Assembly: GCF_032854445.1 (NCBI RefSeq)
Contig: NC_088304.1
Location: 26,239,704-26,303,703 of the forward strand
Reading direction: 5' to 3'
DNA length: 64,000 nucleotides
Source of the DNA: Liolophura sinensis
Taxonomy: Eukaryota; Mollusca; Polyplacophora; Chitonida; Chitonidae
The notes beneath the pieces were generated by a model. It was not told the origin of the DNA, ran no database searches, and saw only the letters and a program-made list of their open reading frames with translations. Of the stretch, positions 36,256 to 48,389 are shown one piece after another. A program made the position numbers and the translations under genes. Positions within the stretch are counted from its first letter, which is position 1; each line of letters begins with the position of its first letter.

Positions 36256-39200
36256 AATACAAAAATGTCATGAGTATCAAAGTCTGTAGGCTGATAGGTT
36301 ATCAGTTGCCTGGAGCTTCTCCCATTTTAGAAAAGGCAATCAACGCTTCCCAAAAATGCGATCGAACTTAGTGCCGGATTCTATTCTAGGATTAGCGATA
36401 CGTCTGTGTGCATGAAGTTGTTTACTGTCATAAGTGAATTTTTTGTTTATCGCACGTTAAACACACAGTGAGGTGAATTAATACAATATAACATCCACAG
36501 AGGGATATTTGGTTGATGGTCACTAAAGCTAAACATCTCCTTTAAATCACTGTAGTTAAACATGAAGGTGTCGAAAAAGTATAAATAGCAATACTAGTAT
36601 ACAGGTGTTGGAGCAGTAATACAGTACATTCCTTTCATCTGAAGAACACATTCAATTCAAGTCCAAGCATACATACATGTTCATGCGACAAAACCCTTAA
36701 TTATGCTTCGATCGCGAGTTTCAATTTTATAGGTACATGTTTTCATCGAGAAGATTTCAATGCATTTCGGAAATCAAAGAAAATAGAAATATTGCACTTG
36801 CTTTAATTAAGCACATTTTGTAACTAATTTTACTGTCGACATATGCTCTTCCATGTTGGCATATACAGCGTCTGTAGCTAGCACAGATAAGGCTCTCGAG
36901 AATTACAACATTGGTTCCATGTTATGGGCGACCTTCGTAGTCTATATTAACGTCCATGGAACAACGTACATTAAGAGTTCGCTAGAAGTTTAATTGCCGC
37001 AGCATTATACAATTTAGTCTCCAACGGCGGAGTTAGCTAGGGCTTTGTGTCACACTTACATTTTTATTGGCATACTTTCTCGTTACAAGCCGATGAGCAT
37101 ACAGTGGAGTCAGCAAAAATTCAATTACATCTCAATGTATCTGTCCAAACAAGTGTCCCGTGCTCCCTTAAAGGGATCTATACATAGTGCAGAATAAAAG
37201 GGTGATTATTGTTTAATGCTACGTCGTATTACAGCCGAGAGAACATAGATTATCTGTAAATGCCATTGTACCTGGGTACAACTCCACAAAGCCTAACTAG
37301 AATGAAAGACACTTACATTTGAAATTTCATTATGACGATTAGCACAGGGTGACCTGAATTTAAACAAGTGTTCTGTACTTTCTGAATACGGGTCCCTTAC
37401 GGGCTGGAATCGTCAGAGTTATAGCTTTGCCGAAGTACACAATCGACCATAAATAGCCATCATTTTTTCGAAAATGGACGAAACTTGGACAAACAGCTCT
37501 CAAGAGAATTCCGTAGAGGTCAAATAGCGTTTGTTGTAATACATTCGTCATAAAATGACATAATGTTAGGTACTGACTGGATAAAAATTCTGAAAGGTGA
37601 GAGCTTAAATCATGCATCCGCGTTTTGAAAATTCGCTAAGAGTCACAATGGAATCCACAGATCTTTATAGCTTATTGATGGCATGATGAATTACATAATG
37701 CAATATCTATTGCAGGCATATGAGTGCCTGACAGAAGGTATCCTTGTCATTTTCCATCTTGTTCAGTGGGTTTAAAATGCGACGCCTCCTGTAACCAATT
37801 CACCACTATGGTTTACATGACAGATTTATTGCTTTCTGCAAATCAATTTACTACGGATCCAGCAACCATCCATCTCGCGGTGCTAATTACGGTATAGCTG
37901 AATATCGTATTTCTACATTGTTATCCGACTTTGGATTAAGTTGATGTTTTCACAACCGGCGTACAAACTTCCGGATCTACACCTAGGAGGATGAAGCCAC
38001 CAATGCAGGGCAATCCGTCACACTCTTAGGTCGGCTTGGATAGAGTAATCTCGAATGTAAACGTTTCTGCAGGTTTAAGTGCTAAGATGATTATCATCAG
38101 CACCGTCTATCGGTTAGCCCGTTAACCTCTGCCGGCGATTTATTTGTTTTGAAGTGCCGCCGGTTTACCAGGGCAGTGCCGCCATTGGGGAACATCAAAG
38201 TGGCGAATCGATCGCAGAGACGGAAAGAGAGAAAGGTGTGGGTCAAATGAAGGACCCAGGTTTATGCGCAATATAACGCTTTGAATAAGTTCAGTAAACA
38301 TCTAAGTCGGGAATTTGGCAAATTTCTCTCCTGACACGTAAATTGGCATTAGTCTAGAGCTAGGTATTTGTTATTGCGCGAAACCAATTAACCCTCTAAC
38401 TTGACAGAGCGGCTGAGAAAGGCTTGTGGCGCAGTCGAGAGGCTTTGGCTGGCGGCGAAGTCGGTGTGGTAATGCCCCCTAGACTGCTGATGTTCGTCAG
38501 AAACAGCGTGCCTTAAAGAGGTAAGTACGGCTTCCGCTAGGCGTTCACGCGATCTCGTGACAGCAAACAATGGCAGCTGTTTGGCGGGGGTACGGGCCAC
38601 ACCGTGCAAACCCTACAATTTCAACAATGCTCCACAAAACAGCATCGTCTCTTTATATACTACACTGATAACAGATCGATACCTCGACGTGGGATTTCTG
38701 AAGTCGCTGCGATTTCTGAAGGAGAAAAAATCAATCAATAACTCCCTTACCACACAAGCTGTTCGCAGTCAGGTTGTCTTTTTGGTTGGCTAATACAGAC
38801 CCGTCTAGACTCTGCGACGTGTGGATTGGGACAAACACGACCCGTTAACACACATGTACACAGGGACCCAGCCAAATATAAAACCCCGTCTTAATATCCC
38901 AGACGTCTGCTGGGTGGATATATTGCAATGAGAAATGTCCTATTTGCCGCGAGGATGACTATCTTAAGTGAACAGCTTTGCAGTGCCAGAAAAGGAGCTA
39001 TAGAATGGAGTGATCCCTGTATTAAAGGCTCTCTGTTGTGCTGTAAGCCCGAAATCGACTGCTATATGGTTGCTTTCGTGTGAAGACATTTACTCTCAGG
39101 ATCGCCGTAGTACACAGAAGGTAAAGCAAAGTTTGTGAACCGCGCGAGAAAACAAAGATAGCTAGCTTTGTTGATTTTGTGTGAGGTTTTAAAGCAATTT

Positions 39201-39674
39201 TCATCATTATATTTGTCATATCACAATGGTATCCTTGTTCCATACATACCCTAAATGACTATAAATTCCTTCCATGACTAACTTGCCCATTTTCTTGATT
39301 CTGAGAGTTCTGTTGAGTTTAGAAAGGTGCTTCGAGATGTGCATGAAACAATGGGATGATATTCTGCTGGATATTGCAACTTTCAGCACCAAAAACAATA
39401 TTTTGTGACATTTATTTGCCTCTAAAAATGCACTTTTGTGGGTGAAATTTTATGTCATTTAGGGTAGTTATTATGCTGCTTCAACAGAAGGTCCTGATGT
39501 ATGACATCGCCTTTAATACTTGTTTGGTTACAGGGAAGCCTCTTGCTAACTGGCGTCAAAACCGACACACCGCTGCCTCACCAGACATGACAGCCAACTT
39601 TTCGCATACACAGCCAACCAATACTACAGAAACTAGCCCGGAATTTTTTTTTAAACAATCTTAACTGAAATATA
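36256..39674. other. unique non-coding DNA
   Basis: No gene or repeat recognised over about 3.4 kb. Less AT-rich parts at 37980-38260 and 38390-38640 have no coding signature. If the LHFPL gene extends to the right, this could be intron. Confidence 0.45.
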
Positions 39675-39745
39675 GCCCGCCGTCGGAATTGAACCGGGGT
39701 CCTCCCGCTTGTGAGACAGTCACTCTGATAACAACGCAACTGCAC
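39675..39745 (-). pseudogene. tRNA-like sequence (pseudogene or SINE head)
   Basis: On the minus strand: a D-arm-like gttgcgttgttatcagagtg, an anticodon region tgtctcacaagcggga, and a clear box B, ggttcaattcc (39685-39695 reversed). Overall it resembles tRNA-Val/Asp/Glu. The acceptor ends do not pair (…tgcag versus gcccgcc side), so it is not a working tRNA. It could be the head of an uncharacterised SINE. Confidence 0.45.
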
Positions 39746-41204
39746 AATCATAGACTATCGTTCGTGATGAGTGATACCCCGTGACAGCTGTTTTCATTAC
39801 GGTCGGTCTGTTTCTGACAACTATAATTATCATGTATATAATGTACCCCGCACTAACAAGTAATCCAGATGCAATTTTAAGCCGGATTTTAGTTTGAAAA
39901 ATATTTCAGATTTTCATGCACTTTAGCTTGACTACTATGTGTAGACATATGTGACGGATGAGAGCATTAGAAGTGTAAGGAATATCAAACAGACAGTGAG
40001 AATACATAAGCAGACAGCTGTCAGATGTTTTGGTGTGTAACACATAAGACAAATACAAGGCAATTCTTCACCGAAGTGCTGCGTAAGTATTGGGGGATTT
40101 GTCCGAATAAATTAAATCACAAATTTTGGCCAGATTATGAAAGATGATTGACAAGACAAGCACGTGAAAAGCATTGAAAGCAAAAGTCCCTAAAAGTGAG
40201 ATGAAATTGTTCACTAAGAAATCATAGATTTAAGAAGTTTGTCTTTTTACACTATCCCGAAAAGTATTTTATAAGCAATGGAATTATTCGGCTTGGTGGA
40301 ACAATGCTATCCGTGACTTCGTCCGTGAACGGATATAGGAAGGAACATTTTAGATTCTAGACTAGGCCATTGCTGGCTCCGTGGAGTACCGTGTAGCTCG
40401 CTGAAGACATGTCATTAAACTACTACGAATGGAGCAGCGTAAAGATTTTATTGTAGTTATCATGTTTGGTTGAAGAGAGTACGAAGTGTTCACACTGTAA
40501 ATGTGGAAATTCACCAGTGATCGTTGAAATTCACAGTGATCGAACCGACCCGATTGTTGCTTAACGCATTATATATGATAACGTTTTCACTTTATATGTA
40601 TATGATTGTGATACGTTTCATTGGGGTATAGCATGAAGATGTTTGGCAGAAACCTTGAGAAGCGTACTGATGTTCAACAAGTTCTCTTAAGCTTCTTCCT
40701 GCCATTTCCTACAAATGAGAAATTCTTCAGGAGGACGAAAAACAAAAGTCATATTAATAAATAATCGGAAACCGTTTTGTTATGTCATATATCAAATAAA
40801 GAACACTGTTAAAAATGCGCTGAGATCGGGTAAAATTCCATGTCACGAATCCTTATTGATTTGCTTTAATTCATATGACCGGTGAATTCCTTTAAAACGT
40901 CAAACTAGCTTTGAGCGTTTGAGAACAGATCCATCAGCATGCCTTAACAATGCAATTGGACCTTACAGACGGATAATGCTGCAATGATCCCAAATTATTG
41001 CAAACGTCGACTGATGACGTCGGACGTTTCTTCACTCACATTCGTCAGTATGTCTTGTTGGATTTTATTTTTTCCACAGTCGTTTCTCAACATGCTTTTA
41101 TCTGTTGTGAAGATTGATAGATGCAATGGTAAATAATTTAGCTTTGTTTTCTGTGATTGCGTGTCAAGTTGTGTTTTCGTTGTTTACCGGTATGTGGAAT
41201 TCTT
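39746..41204. other. unique non-coding DNA
   Basis: Nothing recognised apart from a tiny duplication near 40507-40550 (gaaattcaccagtgatcg / gaaattcacagtgatcg). Confidence 0.5.
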
Positions 41205-41330
41205 AGTGGTATTTTATTTATTTATTTATGCCTTGTTTCATGTCACAGTCAAACATTTTTCACTTATAATATGATGGCGTTCAGTGCTACGGGTTGAGGA
41301 AACTGAAGTGCTTACGGACCACCGTCTTTC
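41205..41330 (-). mobile_element. diverged SINE, family A2
   Basis: tttatttatttatgccttg, ttcatgtcacagtcaaacat, ttttcacttata, gatggcgttcagtgctacgg, gttgaggaaactgaag: the A2 core in reverse. Another SINE A follows 60 bp on. Confidence 0.6.
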
Positions 41331-41385
41331 AGCACTAACGAACTTACGCATATGTAACGTACACACAGCATGTTGGTGGGAGAAA

Positions 41386-41534
41386 TTTATTTATTTATTT
41401 GATTGGTGTTTTACCTGTACTCAAGAATATTTCACCTCTGCGACGGCGGTCAGCAGTATGGTGGGAGGAAACCGGACAGAACCCGGCGGAAACTCATGGT
41501 CATCCGCAGTTTGTTGGTGGAAGAGAAGTAGTCT
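41386..41534 (-). mobile_element. SINE family A, reverse, 5'-truncated
   Basis: tttatttatttatttgattg, gtactcaagaatatttcacc, gcgacggcggtcagcagtat, gggaggaaaccggacagaac, catccgcagtttgttggtg. Head absent. Confidence 0.85.
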
Positions 41535-41680
41535 TTGTCGAATGTTAGACTACAGGCGATCGTCGTGTAATTGGAAGCTTTCGACTTTTCAGTCATCATT
41601 GTTAGAGTATTATTTAAGATTTATGTGTGCACTAGTTTGCCCCCTTATTTGAGGTTTAAGGTCACTTCAACTCATGTTCC
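41535..41680. other. short unique stretch between SINEs
   Basis: Nothing recognised. Confidence 0.5.
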
Positions 41681-41777
41681 GTTACAGTGGTCACAGACAG
41701 GTCCTAATGATGGTATTGTGCTGCCTCACTGGAATGAGGATACATATTATGGCGCTCCACCCAGCCACAGAACACTG
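41681..41777 (-). mobile_element. fragment of a further SINE-like element
   Basis: gtgctgcctcactggaatg and ctccacccagccacagaaca resemble the 'cctcactggaatg … cacccagtcac' block I associate with another molluscan SINE body. Family B inserted at its right edge. Confidence 0.4.
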
Positions 41778-42112
41778 AGTGAGTGAGTGAGTAGGGTTAA
41801 CGTCGTACTAAACGATGTTTTTCTTAGAGTCCTTAGAGTGCGCGTACGTGCAATGTGCCTCCTTGTTGCAAGACGGATTTCCAACCCTTTTTGTATAGGG
41901 CTGCTTCACTGAGACAAGTCACCAAAGGCAAGTAAGTTGCCCCAACCGAGCCATTACACTAAGTAGTCAATCAGTGGTTGAACTATCCACTTGATGCTGT
42001 AGGTTATAACGTCCTCTATTAAGGTCTTACGTGTGACCCGACCCAGGATTGACCATGGATCTACTGCCCCCCGAAGCGGGTGCTCTACCAACTGAGCCAT
42101 CAGGGCCGGCCT
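41778..42112 (-). mobile_element. SINE family B, full length with target duplication
   Basis: Reverse copy: gtgagtgagtgagtagggtt, taacgtcgtactaaacgatg, gtgcctccttgttgcaagac, caaggc-like cores, a box-B-like end (cccgacccaggattgacc) and the tRNA head complement, gggtgctctaccaactgagc, catcagggccgg. On the minus strand the head reads tggctcagttggtagagcac. Flanked by cagaacactga (41767-41777) and cagaccactga (42113-42123), one mismatch. Confidence 0.9.
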
Positions 42113-42123
42113 CAGACCACTGA

Positions 42124-44546
42124 CACAGGTAGTCTTTTCTAAAAGGCGTATAGTACATATACGTGTAAACAGCGTATGTGGGTTTATACACAAATAAAAT
42201 GTTAAGTTCATGTCAGCCTGTAACGGAACTTTGACAGTCAGACACTATAGTATGCTGCACAGTCAGTGCACGCTTTACTCGTGCCTTTGAGGTCTGTGAA
42301 ACAGTCGTATAATTAAGTGATAGCGTTTGCTTTACGTCCGTCAGAGCTATATATTGGCTGTGCGGAATCGATTTAACAGACCTCCGTTAGAAGCTTACAT
42401 CCATCATCTTACAGTTTACACGAACTTTTCCCGTGCCCAGAACAATGATGATAAGCCAGGGGATTCTCGCCTAGAAACTCTCGATGCATAGGAAACAACC
42501 GGTAAAACACAGTAGCTATCGGAGGTATGCTCTGGGCTTGTTTCTTAATGACATTCTCAGTTACCACACACGGAGACAATGCAAAAGGGGAGTTCTGGGG
42601 AAGAAAAACTGACGTGCATGGAGAAAGGCACTCTGGAGGCGCTACATGGTAGTAAAACGTTTATATCACATACATGTAGCCTGAGAGGTTGATCACGACA
42701 AAACTAATGTTCCTCACCTTCATTCAAAACAAGGCCACATTCGAAATAACTGTGATATCCAGCAAAAATTCATGTCTTCTTACATAAAGCCCCTTGTCCG
42801 AAGCGAATGATCCGTGGTTAAAACGTAAGGTATCAAAAATCTGATAGAATGTCAGGAATTTGTTCTCCCGACCGACAGACACACAGAGCGACCTGTAAAG
42901 CTGTCTTTCAACAGCTAAAACTTTCTTAGTCAATGACCATGCACTTCTAGATTCAAGCAAGGAAACTATTTCGACAGTTGATTGAGATTGCATAATGAAA
43001 AGGTAACATCATGTAGGGAGGGGAATTTAAACGTCGAAACAGACATTTATATACCAGCCGCCAACCAAACTGGATGCTCCAGAGAAGCAATCAACACTTT
43101 ACTGTCTTTCGACAGACGTTTGATTTAATTGTTTGACATAGATTGTTCAGTTTTGACCATGCCGTTATGTTGTCAAGGCTTTAATACATACAGTAAAGAT
43201 TAATACTTATCGTAACAATAATAAATACATAATTACATGTGTGACGTATATTCATATCTCAGAAAAACAAATTACGATAAATACAGAATAAACATGACAT
43301 TACTTAAACGCACATAGTGCAAAAAACAGTTCTATAGTTTTATATCCCTGAAAAAAACGCGATAAACTCAGTAAATTTGAACCTTTAAAAGAAATATGGT
43401 TCGTTAAATGCTATTTATTCCAACTACGAAGAAAAAAATGAAAGGAAACACAAGTGTATTATTAAATTTCCATCAGAGAAAAATGATATGATGGCGTGAT
43501 GTAAAGAACGATGTGCGAATTTGGCGAAGATGGATCTGCGTTCACTTAAATTCTTAACCAAATACCTTTTATTTTTACCACAATCGTTTTCCCAACGCCA
43601 GTAAAAGTCCACGGTAATCCTATCCTATCACGAAATGTCGTGTTGTGTTTTTTTGTTTGTTTGTTTTTTTATTTTCGTCGGTGTTCGCGAGTATTTTTAC
43701 GGGTCAGGCTGATAGCTAGTTTGTGTGTCGCACTTAGAGATTGCAATCTCCTTTTCTGCTCCGGGAAAACACGAGATTCATCAAATCTCACGTAAAAAAC
43801 CTTGAAAATGTCAAGAGATAACACACGTTTTGTTCTCAGACTATGCCGATTATGAAGCTCTTGGGTAACATATCACCCACGTGAAGTAGTATTATAGGGT
43901 TCTTCATCCCACAGACTGATAGCCTGTTTATCGAAGCAGAAATAAATATAAAATCCCCATAAATGCTGCAGTGGGGCTCGGAAGACAATGTCTAGCCAGC
44001 AGGCGATCCCAGACTTCGGGCACACTTAAGACATTTTATAGCTCATTTCCACGGGTTTGTCTGTTTAAGGCGTATTGAATAATACACACAGTCGGCACTA
44101 ATTATCCTTCCGCACGGACAAGTACTTTTTAGCGCTGCTGTGTATTTATACGCCACTAAGTCGTGGAAGGAACTATACGATTTGTGATAACCAGTGCTGT
44201 TATTTAGATTCGAGTTTGACAGATAACATCTCTGTTGGGGATGTCAGATTTCACTTTTGACCTTTACAGACGGGAGCACTTGTAGAAATGACCCATTACC
44301 TAAATACACATTTCATAACAAAGTGTCAGTTCTGGTCGTCTGTGCCACGGGCAGTATTATATACCATTCTGTACTAGATTACCGGTGCGCTATGTGTAAC
44401 CTTAGCTGTCCACAATAACAACTATCGCTACGGTCCTATTTTAGGAGAGTTCAAGTTCTGGATGGATGAATGAAGGATTACGGTTTAGCGCCACGTCGAT
44501 ATCAAGTCCTGAAACCAGTACAGTTCAAGTTCGAGTCAGTTCACGT
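42124..44546. other. unique non-coding DNA
   Basis: No gene or repeat recognised over about 2.4 kb. A-rich in 43200-43460. Confidence 0.5.
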
Positions 44547-44730
44547 CACGAGACTGCAAAATAAACATTCTTGTTACTTCTTTGTCTTCATTTTAGGCGA
44601 TCCAAGTTCTCTGTGCGTAAGTCAGTATTAAGTCGCTATAGACCACGTGACTGACTATATTACAGATCATGTCACCGCGGAGACTGCAAACTGGACAATC
44701 TTGGTACTTTGTCACTTGATATCAGGCGAA
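44547..44730. repeat. diverged direct duplication, ~120-bp spacing
   Basis: gagactgcaaaataaacatt…tttaggcgatccaag (from 44553) and gagactgcaaactggacaat…atcaggcgaaagg (from 44679) correspond block for block. Old duplication or two copies of one element. Confidence 0.5.
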
Positions 44731-44935
44731 AGGTCATCACATTGTATGCAGGATGTCACGATCATGATTCTATGGCTTGGGTGGGTGTCATCTCTGGTGT
44801 CTTTGGCACGGTATTCCACCGAGGCAGCATTTATGATACTGAACTGGTCTCCTGTACAAGTAGGTTACCTTGTCATATAACCAGAATGGTATCGATAGCA
44901 ACGCTAAGCCCCAAGCAGGCAATCCTAAGTTTTGT
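44731..44935 (+). mobile_element. degraded SINE-like element
   Basis: tattccaccgaggcagca, tgatactgaactg, gtctcctgtacaag, then tcatataaccagaatggtat, gatagcaacgctaagcccca, agcagg. The last words resemble the 'gcgacgttaagccccaagc' tail common in molluscan short elements. Old copy. Confidence 0.4.
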
Positions 44936-46110
44936 ATATCACGCGTAAGATATGACTGGCACACAGTTTAAGTCCCATACTGCTGTAATAGAGAATACAG
45001 TACCCTAAACCTAACATGCCGGTCCTAGGTTGAATACTTTCTTGTTCAGTGACACAATATTTCAAGTTTTCTGATTCTTTCGCCTTTGTAGATCCGTTTT
45101 AAAACTGAAAAACATCGTCTCGTCTAGGGGTTGTGCCTGGTAGGATAATCGTGTAAGCAGATCAAGCCAGTTCTGTATTTGCCTGAAAGGTAAGCGCCAC
45201 GTGAGTATACCTACCAGTATTCTACACTCTCTTGCTATCCGCTATGCTTTGAAAAGCCCCGAGAAAGCCCCACGAATATATCTGGTCATGACGGGAAGGA
45301 GGGGGGGGGATTTTATGTCTCTTATCCTAGACATTGAATTCTCGCACGAGTACCAAGTTCGCTGTAATAAACGCAGGAAGTTATTTTGCCTTAAGTGCTT
45401 GATTAAGGAGCTTTTGGTAGGCCAATTCATAAGCCTACAGACCCTTTGATGCTCTACGTCATTTAAACCTGTCCTTGAGGATATCACACAGGATGCCTAA
45501 ATGTTGGATACTGAAGGCCGTTTCTATTTCCTATTGATATATGTAATATATAACGAGAAAATTGTGGACAAAGCAAAAACAACAGACATCTAAAACTGTT
45601 CTATCACAGCTGTGACAATGAAATCCGATGTGCACGAAAAAGTGGGAGTGAGGGAGGGGGTTGGGGTGGGTTGGTGTGTGTGTGGGAGGGGCGTAGTTAT
45701 CTCCCGGAAGCTATACTCTCTGTGATGATGCAAACTGTATGACCTGTGCCGAGCAGTCGGGATCATTTTGCAATCTGGCGTCATTGAGGTGGCTCAAATG
45801 AAGCAGAAATCAGTTTGCCACTCCGGCGCCAGGATATCATAGGGGAGATCAGTCGCACTTTTCGGATGCCCTCATCCGTGCGTAAAGCGATTTGAAATGT
45901 TCAAATACCCGAGCTTTGTGCCGACTTGTTCCAAAGAGTTATTGTCGACTGGACAGCAACAAAAGCCGTTTTGTTGTCGAGACACGTGTCGGCTATGACA
46001 CTTGATAGGCCTCCGATCGATCTACTACGCGCTGACGGAGGGCGCAGCGGATGCCATGGTCCAATCATCCGTGCCCGACCTAAGTCATTTACTGAGTAGA
46101 AGCGATATAC
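44936..46110. other. unique DNA with a G-rich tract and a possible conserved block
   Basis: A G9 run near 45300. G-rich strand 45643-45693. The stretch 45700-46110 is less AT-rich and contains a perfect 8-bp hairpin caacaaaa/ttttgttg near 45956-45976. No gene recognised. Confidence 0.45.
45643..45693 (+). other. G-rich tract, quadruplex-compatible
   Basis: At least five runs of three or more G (gtgggagtgagggagggggtt, ggggtggg, tgggaggggcg) in about 50 bp. Confidence 0.6.
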
Positions 46111-46500
46111 AACAATCATTATTTACGAAGTGTTATCCGTAGTTTTCGTCACACCTTGTTTATTGGGCACTGCAGTTTAAACCCCGTCAAAGAAAGCAGA
46201 CATATTTGCAACAGATGGACTATTTTATTAATTGTTTGTAGTATTCTTTAGTCAGCTGTAAAAACTCCAAATTAATGAATAAATGAGGAAAGAAACAAAG
46301 AACAATCATGATGCACGGAATGTTATCTCTAGCCTTCGTCATTCCGTGCTTATGAAACAAAGCCATTAAAAAGTAAAGTAATATTGACAGACTGATATTT
46401 ACAACAGATGGAATATTTTATCAATTGCCTGTGATATTCTTTATGCAGTTTAGTATAAAAACTCCGATGAAATGAATAAATAAATAAAGAAACAAACAAA
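46111..46500. repeat. ~190-bp diverged tandem duplication
   Basis: Unit 1 from 46111 (caacaatcattatttacgaa, tgttatccgtagttttcgtc, gcaacagatggactatttta, tgtaaaaactccaaat) and unit 2 from 46301 (aacaatcatgatgcacggaa, tgttatctctagccttcgtc, acaacagatggaatatttta, tataaaaactccgatg) align in order. Substitutions and small indels indicate considerable age. Confidence 0.8.
46313..46349. repeat. 10-bp perfect inverted repeat, 17-nt loop
   Basis: gcacggaatg (46313-46322) and cattccgtgc (46340-46349). Present only in the second unit of the duplication; the same place in unit 1 is not palindromic. Confidence 0.8.
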
Positions 46501-46684
46501 CCAAAGACATATGTAAATAAATAAAATAGCTTATTTATCTTTTTAGTAGCTACATCATTTGTCAGATTTGCTTTTAAAAAATATTAAATATACATCATAT
46601 CCGCCAATACACGTACAGGTTTGGGCTCTAGACTTGTGAAACTCAAAATAATGAGTGTATTATATCTGAAGTCAGGTGTAGTAC
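46501..46684. other. short AT-rich stretch
   Basis: Nothing recognised. Confidence 0.5.
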
Positions 46685-46950
46685 TTATTGATCCGGATTA
46701 GCCTGGATCAATAATGAATTCACTACCAGAAACCACAGGGTCACACTGCTGATGGTGTTCATGCAGATAGAGGAGATATACGTCAAACGTGACGAGGTGC
46801 AATGGCATCCATGTCCTGTTTTAACTCGGCTGGTACACCGCATCCAACAGACAGCCTACAAATCCCATGCTCCAGGGCCGGGTTCGAACTCGCATCTCTT
46901 GTGTTCTATCGATTGAAAGACAAACAGCTTTAGCCACTGGGCTACTGCCT
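46685..46950 (-). mobile_element. tRNA-derived SINE, family C
   Basis: On the minus strand: box A region tagcccagtggctaaagc (near 46927-46943), then tgtctttcaatcgatagaa, box B gcgagttcgaacccggccc, then a ~170-bp body. A second copy at 60030-60165 and a fragment at 7015-7125 share head and anticodon arm (gacaag…tttcaatc…). No target duplication identified. Confidence 0.65.
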
Positions 46951-46954
46951 CCTC

Positions 46955-47340
46955 TCGATATAATGTAATTAAGACGTACAGCATACAGTAAAAGTTTATC
47001 TTTTAGTTGTAACAGAACGTCTGTTGTCTGGGCGATGCTAGAATGTATTCTGTTATTAAAACAGATTATCCGGCTGTATTCATCACAGTATCCTGTTTAG
47101 TCTGATAGAGTCTTTAGCTTGAATTAATGGAATATGTATGTTGTATTTAAAAGACCAATTTGCAGCAACAATACATTTTAGCATCACTTAGGCAACAGAG
47201 TTTGTGTTAAAATTAACAGTTTAATATTTTGGGAGTAGAGAGGGCAAACCAGAGCAGCGACTACAGTGTGATTATTGGTAGATGGTCACACGTAACATGT
47301 GAAACGCGGCCTCTTGGCAGTTCTCAACATAGTCAATACA
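46955..47340 (+). repeat. dispersed repeat family E, copy 10, split by a MITE
   Basis: Left end (aattaagacgtacagcatac) at about 46968-46988 and continuation (ggcaaaccagagcagcgact, ggtcacacgtaacatgtgaa, gcggcctcttggcagtt) from 47243. In other copies these parts adjoin (for example 22482-22530), so the 46991-47235 element is an insertion. Confidence 0.72.
46991..47235. mobile_element. MITE, second copy, inserted in family E
   Basis: 245 bp bounded by TA at 46989-46990 and 47236-47237. Interior matches the 7181-7760 element (gatgctagaatgtattctg, gtctttagcttgaattaatg, gaatatgtatgtt), and it reads through where that copy carries its SINE. Inverted ends are diverged (gatgctagaatgtattct versus gatgctaaaatgtattgt). 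The exact ends are less certain than for the first copy. Confidence 0.7.
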
Positions 47341-47449
47341 GTCTCAACATTGGTAAACGACTGCAAAGACTAAAACCTTGTTTAATATATATTTCTGATA
47401 TAGGAATGATAAAGGAATGACCAAAATACTATCAATGAATAAGTCAAAA

Positions 47450-47450
47450 A

Positions 47451-47514
<64 letters not shown>

Positions 47515-47515
47515 T
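47450..47515. repeat. (AT)30 in a 66-bp perfect palindrome
   Basis: agc, then 60 bases of AT, then gct: the flanks are also complementary. Cruciform-prone and slippage-prone. Confidence 0.95.
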
Positions 47516-48389
47516 CTCAGTAAACTGAGAAAGACTAAACCAGAGTTTTCATGACCTGACAACACAAACCGTGCTGTTGTAAGAATTTTGGCAAATACCG
47601 GCTTTAGCCAAGCTTAGAACACATAGAAACAAGGTTTTAAAAGATTCCGATATCCCACTGAACTATCCGAGAAGACAATACAACTTCCTTCTTTTAGACG
47701 ACTTTAAACGTTTGTTGTGACGTCAACCCTTTATCTAGCCCATCATCATGATATTATGATCTGTTCAACGTGAAATTTATTTTCTGACAGTTTCGTTCTT
47801 CGCCTTCATTTCGAGTACACCAAATATTGCCAGTATGAGAAAAGGCAGAGTGGCGTCATCAATTCTCTTAGGCGCAAATGCCAACAGCAAAACAGAATTT
47901 GTATTAAGATGAACCAGTGGGTCAAATTTGAGGCATTCTGATTACCAATATTCTGGATATCTCGAGGCCTTTTTATGTCAGTATGACAGAAATTGTATAA
48001 TCTACCATCAGACTTCCCCAGATTATATGTAAGCTTCAGTCAATTCAGATTTACTTTCTCGCTAACTAATCATAGATCGAGTCACTGTCCACAATCTTAC
48101 GCATCCAGTGTATGTTCATGTAGAAACCTATATAGAGTACAACCGACTCCACTCTCATTGGCTAGAAGCTCTAACGTTGTTATACTAAAACTTCATGTAA
48201 CATCGTCACGAAAGATCAACCGTGCTACGTATTATTTTCAACTATGCAAATAACGCGGCTCAGCCAGCACGAAAGAACATTCATTGACGCTAATTGTTAT
48301 GTAACATTTTTTTACTTGTTTGAAATGATTCCGCGGGATTCTTGAAAAAGAATCGATAGTTGTTGTATTAGTACAAACACGTTTAAGAA
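47516..48389. other. unique non-coding DNA
   Basis: No gene recognised. Confidence 0.5.

Noticed and set aside
41284-41652. 122-codon frame
   Set aside because: Runs through SINE A2 and SINE A copies; the frame is chance within repeats.
41778-42112. Functional tRNA gene at 42070-42110
   Set aside because: The box-A region is well preserved but is fused to the SINE B body and flanked by target duplications.
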